From contig NC_084803.1 in NCBI RefSeq assembly GCF_963583255.1, positions 23,844,428 through 23,908,427 on the forward strand: 64,000 nt of DNA, written 5' to 3'. Of this stretch, positions 23,120 through 35,061 are shown one piece after another. The DNA is from Pyrus communis (taxonomy: Eukaryota; Streptophyta; Magnoliopsida; Rosales; Rosaceae). The notes under the pieces are model-generated. The model had not been told where the DNA came from. It made no database searches and worked only from the letters and a program-made list of their open reading frames with translations. How positions within the stretch are numbered: position 1 is the first letter of the stretch; every line of letters starts with the position of its first letter. The position numbers and the translations under genes are program-made.

Positions 23120-23865
23120 TGTGACATCCCACATCGCCCAGGGGAGTGATCTTTATATGTATATTCCCATCCCTACCTAGCACGATGCCTTTTAGGAGCT
23201 CATTGGCTTCGGGTTCCATGTGACATCCCACATCGTCCAGGGGAGTGATCCTTAGATGTATATTCTCATCCCTACCTAGCACGAGGCCTTTTGGGAGCTC
23301 ACTGGCTTCGGGTTTCATGGGAACTCCGAAGTTAAGTGAGTAGCACGCGAGAGCACTCCCAGGATGGGTGACCCATTGGGAAGTTCTCGTGTGAGTTCCC
23401 AGAAACAAAACCGTGAGGGCGTAGTCGGGGCACAAAACGGACAATATCGTGCTACGGTGGTGGAGCAGGCCCGGGAAATGGTCCCCCCCCCCCCGGTCGG
23501 GATGTGACAATTTGGTATCAAAGCCTAACCCTGGCCGCGTGTATGCCGGCGAGGACATCGGGCCCCTAAGGGGGTTGGATTGTGACATCCCACATCGCCT
23601 AGGGGAGTGATCCTTATATGTATATTTTCATCCCTACCTAGCACGAGGCCTTTTGGAAACTCACTGGCTTCGGGTTCCATGGGAACTCCGAAGTTAAGCG
23701 AGTAGCGCGCGAGAGCACTCTCAGGATGGGTGACCCATTAGGAAGTTCTCGTGTGAGTTCCCAGAAACAAAACCGTGAGGGCGTAGTCGGGTCCCAAAAC
23801 GGACAATATCGTGCTACGATGGTGGAGAGGACCCGAAAAGTGGTCCCCCGGGCCGGGATGTGACA
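23120..23865 (+). mobile_element. Cassandra TRIM with 5S rRNA-like LTRs
   Basis: Two full LTRs, 23219-23509 and 23581-23865, begin TGTGACATCCCACATCG and end GGGATGTGACA. Each contains a segment closely resembling plant 5S rRNA, including GAACTCCGAAGTTAAG and AGGATGGGTGACCC (about 23320-23400 and 23681-23762). This is the defining trait of Cassandra elements. The 71-bp internal domain carries only a PBS, TTGGTATCAAAGCC (23512-23525, initiator-tRNA-Met type), and a purine-rich AAGGGGGTTGG before the second LTR. A third, truncated LTR copy of 99 bp (23120-23218) precedes the first. TATTG occurs at both outer edges (23117-23121 and 23867-23871), possibly the target duplication. The element has no coding capacity and depends on other retroelements. 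Confidence 0.93.
23321..23400 (+). other. 5S rRNA-like Pol III promoter region in 5' LTR
   Basis: This segment keeps the 5S internal control regions: the A-box-like AAGTTAAGTGAG and the C-box-like GGATGGGTGACCC. A matching segment lies at 23681-23762 in the 3' LTR with AAGTTAAGCGAG, closer to 5S. The flanks differ from 5S rRNA, so it is a retroelement part and not a 5S gene. Confidence 0.8.
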
Positions 23866-23871
23866 TTATTG

Positions 23872-24560
23872 TATCAAATTTTAAGGGATATGACCAACTT
23901 ATGTCAAAAATTTAATTATGCCGTATTTGGTAGATGAGTCGTACATAGTTTTATTTGAGATGATAATGTTATTCAACACATGAAATTAACACATTTGTTA
24001 ACAAAATTTTCTAATAAAAGTGGATGAATAATTAATGGATTTATCATTGTATGTGGATTCATCTTCATATATATTAAAATGGTTGCAGCAAGTATGTCTA
24101 GATAGAATTACTTTAACTTACAATATTATGTCTATTTTGCAAGTGGTGGATTGCCTTAATGGTTTGAGCTTTCTTCTTTAACTTATTATGTTCCTAGTTC
24201 AAACTCTTCTCTCTCACTTTTATAGTGTAAATCTGTGTAGAAACATCATTTTTATTAACAGGGTAATGCTAAGAAGACTATCTATTTAAATTATAACGTG
24301 GTTATTAATTATTGGATTATTAATTAATGTGTTTATTTCCTAATAGTGACACATCACATAGTTTACAAATATAGTCTAAAAAGTTGATCTGCCTAACATT
24401 ACTATTAAAAATAATATATTATGTTTACTCGACTAGCAAACGAGGCCTTAGCACCTTGGATTAACACAAACGAACGTTCGTGGGAAAACACTACGTGCGT
24501 GCGTCTTGTTTCGAGATAAACAAATGAATTACTACCTAGAAAGCAACTCAATCCTCTTCT
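23872..24560. other. Intergenic region upstream of the DUF740 gene
   Basis: AT-rich sequence that probably contains the distal promoter of the gene at 24632. A low-quality SINE-like segment may lie near 24150-24230 (AGTTCAAACTC at the B-box position), but I do not call it. Confidence 0.4.
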
Positions 24561-24563
24561 CCC

Positions 24564-24570
24564 TATAAAA
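24564..24570 (+). promoter_or_regulatory. TATA box of the DUF740-like gene
   Basis: The sequence CCCTATAAAACG places TATAAAA at 24564-24570, 62-68 bp upstream of the start codon at 24632. A transcription start near 24595-24600 would give a short leader. Confidence 0.65.
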
Positions 24571-24631
24571 CGAGGAATTCCCTCGTGCATACCAACTAAG
24601 CGCATAGAATTTCAGACCAAATTTGAAAACC

Positions 24632-25189
24632 ATGGGTTGGTCAGAATCACAGAGAGGATGCATGAGGCACCACCAGTTCCAGTACTACGCCACCGATAAT
24701 AAGCAAACCCTAATATCACCAGGCGTCTGTTCAGCTTGTCTGAGTGAGAAACTCTCTCAGCTCTACGCTCCCTCCTCAACTCATCGCACCGACAGACTCC
24801 AAGTTAGTTATCCTTCTGCACATGATCAATCCGATTCCTCTTCTGTTTCCTCCTCCACTTGCAACTCTCCGCCGCCGGTGGCGGGCAGCGGCCGAGATCA
24901 TCGTCGACGTAATGGTTCCCATATGAATGTTTTGGGTTCGGTTTCTTTTATGATAAGGAGCAGTACCACTACTTGTGCTCCTACAACTGGTGCTGGTGGT
25001 CATGGGCTGATGAAGAAGAGCAGGTCGGTTACCGTCGCTTCGAAGAGCAGTCATCATAGTTTCGGAGATGGTCACAAGAACAGTAGTGGGAAGAAGAAGA
25101 AAAGAGGGTTTTGGTCGAAGCTGCTACGGAAAATGGGGAATAGATCAACCAAGGAGGTTCTCAAGCACCCAGAGACTGATCTTAGATAA
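24632..25189 (+). CDS. Small DUF740 / OCTOPUS-like protein, single exon
   Basis: An uninterrupted 185-codon frame starts at an ATG in a strong context (ACCATGG) and ends TAA at 25187-25189. Residues 10-44 hold a Cys/His cluster followed by GVCSACLSEKLSQL, the signature near the N terminus of DUF740 proteins (C-x2-H, then GVCxxCLxExLSxL). Next come Ser/Pro-rich low-complexity sequence (about 50-85), a basic Ser-rich centre (about 125-150) and a strongly basic tail with KKKKRGFWSKLLRK (about 154-167). Family members such as OCTOPUS are plasma-membrane-associated plant proteins linked to phloem differentiation. This protein is much shorter than OCTOPUS, so it belongs to the small branch, whose role I cannot state. 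A TATA box lies 62-68 bp upstream. There is no intron. An upstream in-frame TTG at 24623 is not needed. Confidence 0.85.
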   Translation: MGWSESQRGCMRHHQFQYYATDNKQTLISPGVCSACLSEKLSQLYAPSSTHRTDRLQVSYPSAHDQSDSSSVSSSTCNSPPPVAGSGRDHRRRNGSHMNVLGSVSFMIRSSTTTCAPTTGAGGHGLMKKSRSVTVASKSSHHSFGDGHKNSSGKKKKRGFWSKLLRKMGNRSTKEVLKHPETDLR

Positions 25190-26296
25190 GAGGCACGAAC
25201 TTTGATTGGACTTCATTCGATTGCTTAATTAGTAACTATATATATTTGTCTTAGGATCGATTGATCAACAGAAAATAATTAGTATATGTATGTTTTTTCT
25301 GTAATATGGTATCAGATAATACGATGTGAAATTTAAGTGTGCAACCAATCTTCTTGGTATTGTCTTACTGATCTTAGAAATATAGAGTTAATGGGAGGTG
25401 GGTTGTTCTTGCTGGGTTTTGATAATTCAATTCAGTCGAATGTATCGTATTATGATCGTTGTATCATGAATCCAAATGTTGGTTAGAGAAACCTTAGATT
25501 ATTTGCGATATTATGTATGGTGTACAAGTTAAATTGTTGAGTGATATGTTTTTCAACGAATTGTGAAAAGTAAAGTTTACCAATTTATTAAACGACGTAG
25601 TTGTAAACTATATGATGTATAATCAGTAACAAATAAACACGTTATTTAACACTTGAATAGTAACTCAATTATCAACAATCTCATTAGATGATATAAATCC
25701 AAGGTTTCGACTCAGAGAGTTAGTGACAGAGTTTATGATAGTTTGACTTGGAAGGGCTGTTTGTTTGACCAGGTGTATGATTATTCTTTGGTCATATCCC
25801 ATTAGCCGATATGATGTACATATAATTAGACCATCCATCTTGGACCTTTTCTTTTTGCACGAACACGTTTGAATATCTCGTACTAAATTGTTCCGTGCGG
25901 TTTGCTTGTTTGACTAAAATTTCAGAAAACTGTTGTGTACAGTGTTACTGTTATGAAAAGTGCAAATCTAAAGAAAGCGAATTCTGTTAAGATATTAGTC
26001 GGCTCCAAAGGCGTTCGCTGTGGAGAAACAAAATGGTCACATGATTTTAAAATTACACGTATAATTCAAATACAACATTCATTTTCCTTTTTTTTTTTTT
26101 ACAAATCACTGAAATGTTCCTATCTTTCTTGTCAAATTGTTCGAGTTTTCTGACTAGCGGCTGTAAACGATGTAGTTTCAGTATCGCAAAATATCCTCCC
26201 AAGCTATCCGCCCCTCGCCACGGGAACTATACATTTTATGGGGCTTATAATTCCCAATTCCAAAAGGGTAAGAAGTTCGTTACCTAGAACAGATTA
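25190..26296. other. Intergenic region between converging genes
   Basis: This holds the 3' end of the DUF740-like gene on the left and the 3' untranslated region of the LMBR1-like gene on the right (probably about 26170-26296). No other gene is visible; the 72-codon ORF at 25935-26153 has no motif. Confidence 0.5.
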
Positions 26297-29200
26297 TTAT
26301 CTGCTGGGACCAGACTTCCCCTCCATGCCATCTTCATCCTCGTCAACATAACTCACATGGTCTACAGATGGCCGCTTCAATCTCTGGAATATCTCGTCGA
26401 GGGACTCGTTAGAAGATGCACGAGATAGGTCTTCAGTATCTTGAACTTGGCGCAAGGGAATGAATTTTTTGGCTGCTATGTTTGCCTTGAAATTTTGAAA
26501 ACCATTTTTCATTGATTCCCACTTTGAGGACAAACCAGTAGGTAACCCTCCCGCCGTGCTATCAGGGTTAGAGTTGCCTTCTTCAAGCAAGGAGACTTTG
26601 GCAGCAGAAATATTCTTCTCCACCGGATTTGCATTCGAAGATGATCTCTGACCTCTAATGGCAGCATACTTGTTGCTGATGGCTTCTTTGCTTGAGCCAT
26701 ATCTACTACGAGATTCTTCTTTCAAAGATTTTGACGGAGTTCCATTTGCACCCTCAGTGCCCAGACTGGTTGTTGCTTTCAGTTCAACATGACTCCTATC
26801 CTGAAAATTCAACACTTTAAGTTAGGAAACAAACTATAAGCGTGAAGAAGAAAAACGATAACGTGAACTGGAAAAGAAAATCACATATTAGGATGGCTAC
26901 AGTATGCCAATAATTTATTAAGCAAATCCAAACATCTTGCGTGCTAACGATTAATGTACCATGTTGTTGCTACCAGTCTCAACATCCGTGCTGTTGAAAT
27001 TCCTAGCCAAGGGGATCACATGTTCACCAACTTTCAGACCTTGTTCAATCCAAGATCGTTCTGAGGAAATGAGGACAAGTTAGTCATTCTCAAAAGATAT
27101 AGAAAATTTAAACCAAAAAGAGAAAAAGGATACTAAATTCACAGATGGCCAGCCAGAGTGATAGTCGTCTATGCCTTCTTAGAAGAGCAGATCATGGCAT
27201 ATGCTTACCCTTTTGTAAGATAATTAATCCAGATGGATCAAAACCATCCATATCATCAGTTTCAGTTTGAAATCTAAATCGCTTCCAGCTCCCAAAAAAA
27301 TTAATTATGCGGTCAAAAAAATTGCAGGCGACCAATAGGGTGTACACAACCATGATAAGTGGATATATTCTGTTAAACTCACTCCCAAAGAAAGGGACAG
27401 CTTGATCAATGTTTCCCATTCGCTGCCATAAAAAAATCCCAAGTACAACGGTAAAATAGTCAGTTACTAAATAAAGTAAGGGAAGTTCACAAACAAGTCA
27501 AAATCTTTGGTCAATTATTTTTAATTGCTGAGAAAACTAATTTTTTGATTAATCAGGAAGTATTTTGAAAACATAAGAACCCAACCAGAGAAAAATAATG
27601 TTACTCATGAATGTTATTATGTCAAGAAAAGAGGACATCACTTGTAAAAGAAACAGATCCACGTGCTACAGAAGATTTTTAACTGTTATTTTTGTTACAG
27701 ACTTAACAGTTGCCCAAGAGTATTTAGATTTAAATTAAAATCATGAGAAAAGTTTGAAAGCTTTTAAATTGGCTTTTGTTACAAGGATCCCTTGTGACTA
27801 TAAGTACAAATAGAAAGGATGATGAGTAATAGAGGAACAGATGAGATGGATGAGAGAAATACCTTTTCAAATATAGTCTTGTGTTCACCAAGACGAATGA
27901 GATTAAGGAAATTGTATGAAACTGGAGGAGCATAACGAGCGACCATCCTGGAAGATATGATGATAATGGAACATGAGTACTGTTTTAACGAAAGATGAGT
28001 TAGACCTTAAAGTTGTCAAACTAGAGTTCAGATCACAACTTACGAGCATATCATAAGCAAGTTGACTGAGCTTGTTTGCTTGGGTGTTAATGAGTAAAAC
28101 ATCAACATACCAATTTTGAACAAGGAGTAATATGTGCAGATGCACATATACATCAAAGGAACAAAGGCAAATACCTGGGAAATAGTTGAGTAAACAAATT
28201 TACATTAGTGAGCAGTAGGGTGATAAAAAGAATGTAACAGCATTCCTTCAAATAAGGAGACCAGACACGTTATATAAGAAGATCGATGCACTTCTGAACA
28301 TTTCTCTCTTTCTATGTGCGACTTGTCACAAAGATGTATCATATGAGTCCAAAGAACATATGCAACTAGTTTTGTTCAATTTTTCCTTCCAAACACTATG
28401 TCCAGCACTGAAACCTGGGCGAGAAACATCAACCTTCCAAAAAAAAATAACAGAACTTTCTCCTACACCAATTGCAAAATGCCCACAAAACAAAAAGACT
28501 ACAACTTACAAAAACACATATCACCCACCTGTACAAGAACCTCTTGCTTTCCAACAGAATTGATGAGAATTGAAAAGAGAGATAGATCAACTCGAGGAAG
28601 AAGAGTTGCCTCTGCTAAAAGAATAGCAATTGAAATAATACCAAGTATGATAGCCAGAAGTTTCTCAACTTCTTTTCTTAGTATGCAGCGCCAAAAGAAT
28701 TCTGCAAAGGGAGAGAATCAATCTTGATTTCAGTTTAGAGCTTGACTTTTTAATATTCAAACAAGATAAAGCTTCAATTTCAATTAATTTTATGTTTCAT
28801 TACCAAAAATATAATATCGAGGTTTAAGAGCATCTCCGAGGGAGTATAAACATGCATAGGCAAATGAGAAGGCAAACAAGGTTTGCGTAGCCATATAGGT
28901 TATTTTATCCTCAAAGCGAATGGGTACTACGAGGCCCGCACTTTTTACAATAAAATATATCACTGGGTCCCACAAGTTTTACCATTTACATCTTTTGTGG
29001 TTCAACAAAAATAAAATAAAAATTTATAACAATATAATACAACTTTGCCTACTTGGTTTGCCTAGTTCCAATCAAGTGACCTTTTTTTTTTTTATGAGGC
29101 CCATAGGTAGGCAATATGCAACCTAGGTTCGTATAGTACAATTTTGCCAACTTGGTTTGCATACTCCCCTGGAGATACTCTAAGAAGCTTTATGGTGAAA

Positions 29201-32200
29201 AGATGCATGAAAATAAAGAACTTCAAAAATAAAATAACTCAATCTTACAAAAACATTCTCAACATAACAATACATAGCGGGTTTATCAAGAATGTGTTTT
29301 AATAGCCAAGATAAGACAATATAAAGTGTTCACATGTAAGTATCCTATTTAAATGAAAGCATACACAAGACCCTTCATGCAACTTAACAAAACAACTTGG
29401 CCTCATACTCAGCCATGCCAAGTACTTAAAATTTAATGTAGAAATGAATTATAAGATCTGAATGTTACCTATTGTATCAACAAGAGATCCTAATCTGCCA
29501 TTTCGAGTAGGTCTGAAGCTTGAGACATATTTCCTGAAATGGTAGCATGTACTTATAAGATCAAGAGCATATTTGAGGGATCCCTCAACGGAAGGGGACA
29601 CACACACACACGTATTCTGTTGCCAGACAGTTTAACATCTTATGCTGTCTGATTGTTACTGTGGACCATTATTCAAATGGATTCTTGTTTGCATGTGTGA
29701 TCAAATATTGACACTTTGGCAACATAATGAGAACATTACCCCATATATACACAAATGCGTGCATGTAGGTGTGCGTGTGTAGGATAAATATAATGATGGA
29801 ATAAGAATAGAGAAAAGCAGAGTCAGAGGCATACCATCCAGTAGAACTCCGACGTTCATAATTTTTTATAGTATCTTCAAGTTCAAGGGCCTCCATAACA
29901 TAGGTCATATACTCACTGCAAAACTAACGTTAAATTTTAGATAAAATGAACCTTACTATTATGATTATAAATCTAGTAGAATACTGAATCCGAAGGTGAA
30001 AAATAGTATGACTGGATCCTAAATTCATAATAAAAACTTGAATCACACAGTATTATTAAAAAAAATCATATACATTTATTTGTGACAATAAACAGTAATC
30101 AATCTACAGAGATACCAGTACTTATTTATATACACTGATTTCATGGCCGTGCATCCAGTAGAAAACAGTACACAAACCTTCACTTACATCCTGATCTATA
30201 ACACAAAAGGTGAACAATGCAACATAACAGCAAAGCAACACTAGAAAGGAAAAAATTCAGGATGAAAAACTTATTCTCATATCAGCAACCTGATCGATAA
30301 AGCATTACCGCATAGACTGAACTAAATATACAATTCCAACAAACAAGTTTTTCCATTACTGAGCAGAAAGCCAAATTCTATTCAATATGCGCAAGCACAT
30401 TGACACGTAAGAATGTTTTCTAATACAGATAAGCACAAAAATAATATTTTTTCCGAATGAAAAACTACAACAAAGGTCAACTAAAAGGAGCACAAATCGT
30501 ATGATTGTTTTACAAGCATCAAGACAGCCATCTAAAAGAAATTTGCAAACCTATTTAGTTCCCAATCACTATGGATTACATAGAACATCTACAGCCTGAA
30601 TAAACGTAGACTTGGGCACCAACAAATGCAAAATTAACTTCAGCGAATGGTATACGGATGAAGATGAAGAACAAACAATGTATACAGCAAAGCAGTTTAC
30701 CTTTTGTACCGGTAATACTCTTCCCGGGCTCCTCGAAGATGACGCCTAAGCGTTGCCATTGATTTTTCATCAGTATCATAGTCCATGTCATTTTCACCTA
30801 ATCGGCCACCTTGTGGTTTGAAGGATGGGTCCTCCCTGAACTGGTAAAAGAGGGTTCAAAATATTACAAAGAGAACCATTACAGAAGTAGTGAAGATCCA
30901 TTTTTATTTTCCATTCGATTTTGTAAATAAGTAGATAAATACCATTTGAGCTAACATATTGTCTATTATATCCATGTAGGGTCTCAAAGGATCACGCTTG
31001 GACATCTGAGTGGATGTTGCTTGGGCGACCTAATGAACAAACCATTAAGTTTAGAGAAAAGTAATATATAATAAAAGTACCACCATACTGCAGGAAACTG
31101 CAAAAGATACAACACAACTCTGAAAACTGGAAAGCATAGTTCATGGCTAGAGGACAAAAGGGGGGAAACATTGAAGAACTTTCAACTTTTAAGGAAACAT
31201 GAGACAAATTGAGGAATTTCTCACAAGATGCTCAGGCAGAGATCAGAAAATTACAGCAAACATTTCTGAAGGAAAGTAACCAGACACACACAGCCAAAAA
31301 GGAAACAAAGCAAATAATGTAACTTTTTCCAAACAAAGACATTTACAGTCTTGCATGCACTTCCCCATGGTCATAGATACAAGATATGTTGGGAATTTGA
31401 AATCAAGTGTTGGGAAAATGTCTCTGTATGTAACGACATACCCCCTTCCTCCTTTCCCCCAACCCCTTTTGTGCATATGAACATATGAATCCTTGAAAGT
31501 CCTTTTCTTGAATCTTTAGAATGGTAAAGATTTCATTGGAGAATAATAGAAGAATACAAGATAAAAGCACACTACTGATCTTGCATAAAACATTACTGAT
31601 CTCGCAACAAACATGAAACACTACTGATCTTGCTACAAATATGAAACACTACTGATCTTGCAACAAACATTAAACACTACTGACCTCGCAAAAAGCATGA
31701 AACACTATTGATCTTGCATAAAAATATTGAGATTAATTCTCAGCATTAGAAATTTAAATATAAACACCAAAGTAGGTCTGAGATCAAATGTGTGGTCAAG
31801 ATAAGCTTTTTCTAGAACTGTGAGCCTTTGAGAGATATCCATGGCATCGATAAATAAAAAAAAAATTGAGTCTTCGATTTCTAAGTGATATCACAGGAGA
31901 GGAAGAGAAAAGTTCAGAAAAGGGAAAGTTTGAGCATAAACAAAACTACAAAGTAAATCTTCTGCTAAGAAAAAATGTAAAATCATGCACTCTGCCAAGT
32001 CAGCTATGGAAGCAATTCCAAAATATGATTTGTTATCTGGTCAATCACATTGGTTAGAAGTAAATAAATAAATTTTGTATAATATTATCTGAAAAAAAAA
32101 ATTTCAGCACAGCCATTTTGGTGTTTAGCACAAGACTGTTTTTCAAATATCAACTGAATGCAAACACCTCAAATTTCACTACTGTATTTATTCAAATCGG

Positions 32201-35061
32201 ATTGAGTTGGAATTTTGGGTTAAAGCTTGAATAGGTATTCACTTAATTGAATCAGAATAGGAAAAGAAAACAGGAGAGATCTGGTAAGATCAGCCAATCG
32301 GATTTGGCAGGTAGCTGGAAAAATGTCCACCCGTAACTTGTACATAGATCTAAGTTACAAGGAAGGTAAATGAACAATGATAACATAACTCAGAATTTTA
32401 GAACGACAATGCAAAAAATCAACTTTTTATGAATTAAGAATAGACGAATTTAAACAACCCCAAAAATATTGATAAATACAGCATGCCGTAATTTGCTAAC
32501 AAGGAAAAGGAGAGCACAAGAAAACATGGAAGTCTTTGCATTGACAACTGAGAGAGAAAAATTACCACAATAGCATTTGAAAGATCTTGATGGGCGTCAT
32601 CAAGTTTCACAGCCATTTTGGCAATTTTATGAGAAAGAACTTTTTGCCGAATAGTCCAATCAGAGTTTTTCCAAAGGCCCTTTGGGATTTCACTCAACCC
32701 AAATCCAAGAAGAAATGCACCTGTAACAAGTCCAAAAGTATTCGAGCAGCCCATGGCAAAACCAAGAACACCTCCACCCCTGTTAATTAAGCAAAAAATG
32801 GAAAAAACAAATAAATGAGGAATGGATAGGATAGCTCAAATAGCCAAGGAAAATCATAAAGAAAAGAAAAATGATGAGCCCTGTTAGACTGGCTGCGACA
32901 TTATCTTCTTCCTAGTCCATGTAGCCTTCTCTACTGTGTCTGTAATGAAGCAATTTTTTTCCATCTAATTTGCACTACATGCTTATTTTTATGACCTAAC
33001 TCACAACTTGCAACAAGCAAGCCCGGCCAAAGGAGTCGAACCATTGTCCTACCATCTTGGTGCCCACACTAGAGTTACAAGGTACTTATTCTTTTTCAAC
33101 TTCAATGTAATTCCGTACAATCATCTATTGTCGAAAGAAATGATTATTTCATAGGTTATTGGGAAAGAAGAATTTTCCACAAACATGTCAGGGATGTGAA
33201 ACTCCAACGTGTGTTCTTAAATTAAACTGATACCACATCAAATTGCTCTTACTGTCAATGATAAACTATGTGCAACACACTGTTATTAATCAATAACCCA
33301 AAAGGTCAAAAGTTCTTCACTGTTTCCTTAAATCATTTCAGAGCACAAAAGCAATGTTTCCTTAAATCATTTCAGAACACAAAAGAAACAGATAGAGGAA
33401 TAATTTAGTATTTATCGCATAAATGGGTACGCAGGGCCATTTGAAATAAGAAATTAACAACTTATTTAATGTCTCTAGACTCCTTATAGGCAACATTTAT
33501 GAAGAAATTAACATCGGCATGAATATAAATCAACTTTGGAGGACAAGGAACAAACCAGTTTTTGTGCATACTGATGAGAAGAATTAATCCAATAAGACCA
33601 ATAAACCCCAGAATTAGATAGAAAACCAAGTTAACATGTACACTAGTCTTCAATCTCTCTGTCACAGTGAAGTCCCCAGCATCTTCAAAACCCTGAATAA
33701 GGGGCACCACAGTCCTGCTCAGAGACAACTTAAAAGTATGAGGAAATTTGCAAGTTAGCTATAAACGCATTTATATATACATAATGCAATGATTTATCCA
33801 ACCAAAGGCAAATTGAAGGGGCAGATAATCATGATTGAAAATCTTAAAATTAGAAATGGTGCAGAATTAATACTTCAAAAATTCATTAACGAAACTCAAC
33901 AATAGGGTAGAATGTTCCTAATATTTCTATTTTACCAAAAACTAATCTTCTGGAAAAGCGAAAACACAAATTAGCACATATAGAACAAAACATATAAACT
34001 TTGAGTAAAAGGTCACAAACACAGAAAAGTCATTTAATGGAGCTTATTCGACCAAATTTTGTTAAGCAATTGCATGCATTATACATGTGTCCAATGACAA
34101 TAACAGATCCTTGACAATAATGTTAATCACCAAACCAAAGAGGATAGTAACAGCCAGATAATATACTAACTGAAATCTTGAACTAAACGCAACTCAACTA
34201 TATACAAAATATACAATAGAGCAAGTAAAAGAGTTAATTAATTTCCATGTTGCGTACCAAGTTAGTAAAAATGTACTCCAATATGACCAGCTCCAAAAGA
34301 AAGAGATTCCTCCACTCTCAATATGGTTTATCGTCTGCAAATGTAATCAGAGAATCAGAAACATTCGCGAAATCGCTAATTGTTGCATAGCCAAAACAAT
34401 TACAAACATAACAACTTGAGCCATTACATAAAGTAACAGATAGTCCTGAGCTGGCAAATATACAATTGGTAAGTTGAACAATTGAAACGATGTTTTCTTG
34501 CAACGAAACTAATTTTACATCATTTCAATGTTAAGAGAGTAATTGCATACTAATATAACGTAAAACTAAAGTCCCCAACAGGGTTACTTTCATTTTCGAA
34601 CCGAAAAACACAATGCTTGCTGATACAAAATCCGCCACCCAATTTAAACAAAAAAAAAAAAACAAACAAACGAACAAAAGGGCTTTTGCATTATTACAGA
34701 AAAAAATTAGGCGAGCTAAACCGAGCTGCAGAGAAATGTAGTAAACAACCAGCTGCAAAATTTTCTAAAAAATGCACCCAGTTGATTAAAAGACCTCCAA
34801 ATTCAGAAATTTACAAAACCCTAATAACCGAATCGAATTCAAACAACCATAAACCGAACGAAACGACGCCGAATTTGGGCATGGAAAAAGTACCGTCCAT
34901 ATGTCGGCCGGCACAATGACGATGATGGAGAGAGAACAGAACCAAGTGTACCCAACGGTAAGCATAACATATCGAGGGATCTCCGGGCCGGCGAAGTACT
35001 TGAGCGTGAAAAGGACCATGCCCAAGGTCAGGGGGAGAGAGATCAGGTAGAAGACCCACAT
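26297..35061 (-). CDS. LMBR1-like integral membrane protein, 14 coding exons
   Basis: Coding exons, in order: 34894-35061, 34258-34334, 33556-33714, 32566-32779, 30943-31029, 30701-30840, 29835-29915, 29469-29533, 28529-28701, 28044-28174, 27863-27947, 27209-27422, 26960-27060, 26297-26800. All introns have GT/AG ends and the phases agree, giving 2199 nt (732 residues plus stop). The product starts MWVFYLISLPLTLGMV and matches the plant LMBR1-like family in length and order. Hydrophobic helices lie at about 1-25, 33-55 and 60-185. A charged cytosolic segment (about 205-320) contains KLDDAHQDLSNAIV and the YMTYVMEALELEDTI stretch. A second membrane block spans about 330-525, and a Ser-rich hydrophilic tail covers 566-732 with SSKWESMKNGFQNFK. 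Animal relatives are lipocalin-receptor-type or Limb-region membrane proteins; the plant function is poorly defined. Intron 8 holds a MITE and intron 4 a minisatellite. No frame break was seen, so the gene is probably functional. Confidence 0.95.
28828..29180. mobile_element. Tourist-like MITE in intron 8 of the LMBR1-like gene
   Basis: Terminal repeats GAGCATCTCCGAGGGAGTAT and, as reverse complement, GAGTATCTCCAGGGGAGTAT are flanked by TAA on both sides (28825-28827 and 29181-29183). The 353-bp element lies wholly inside the intron between exons 8 (29469-29533) and 9 (28529-28701) and leaves both splice sites intact. The GAGCATCTCC end and TAA duplication point to PIF/Harbinger-derived MITEs. 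Confidence 0.85.
31569..31730. repeat. 28-bp minisatellite in intron 4 of the LMBR1-like gene
   Basis: About six units of CACTACTGATCTTGCAACAA plus ACATGAAA-like sequence begin at about 31569, 31590, 31619, 31647, 31675 and 31703. The last four are exactly 28 bp apart. Units differ by a few substitutions. It lies between exons 4 and 5. Confidence 0.85.
33322..33386. repeat. Short direct duplication in intron 3 of the LMBR1-like gene
   Basis: A unit of about 33 bp, TTTCCTTAAATCATTTCAGA followed by a CACAAAAG-type end, occurs twice in tandem with one clear substitution. Confidence 0.6.

Noticed and set aside
23321..23400. Possible 5S rRNA gene
   Set aside because: The similarity is confined to a segment of a TRIM LTR with PBS, interior and second LTR around it, and the 5S ends are missing. 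It is part of Cassandra.
23091..23588. 165-codon minus-strand ORF
   Set aside because: It is the reverse complement of the Cassandra LTRs and its repetition reflects the repeated LTR, not a protein.
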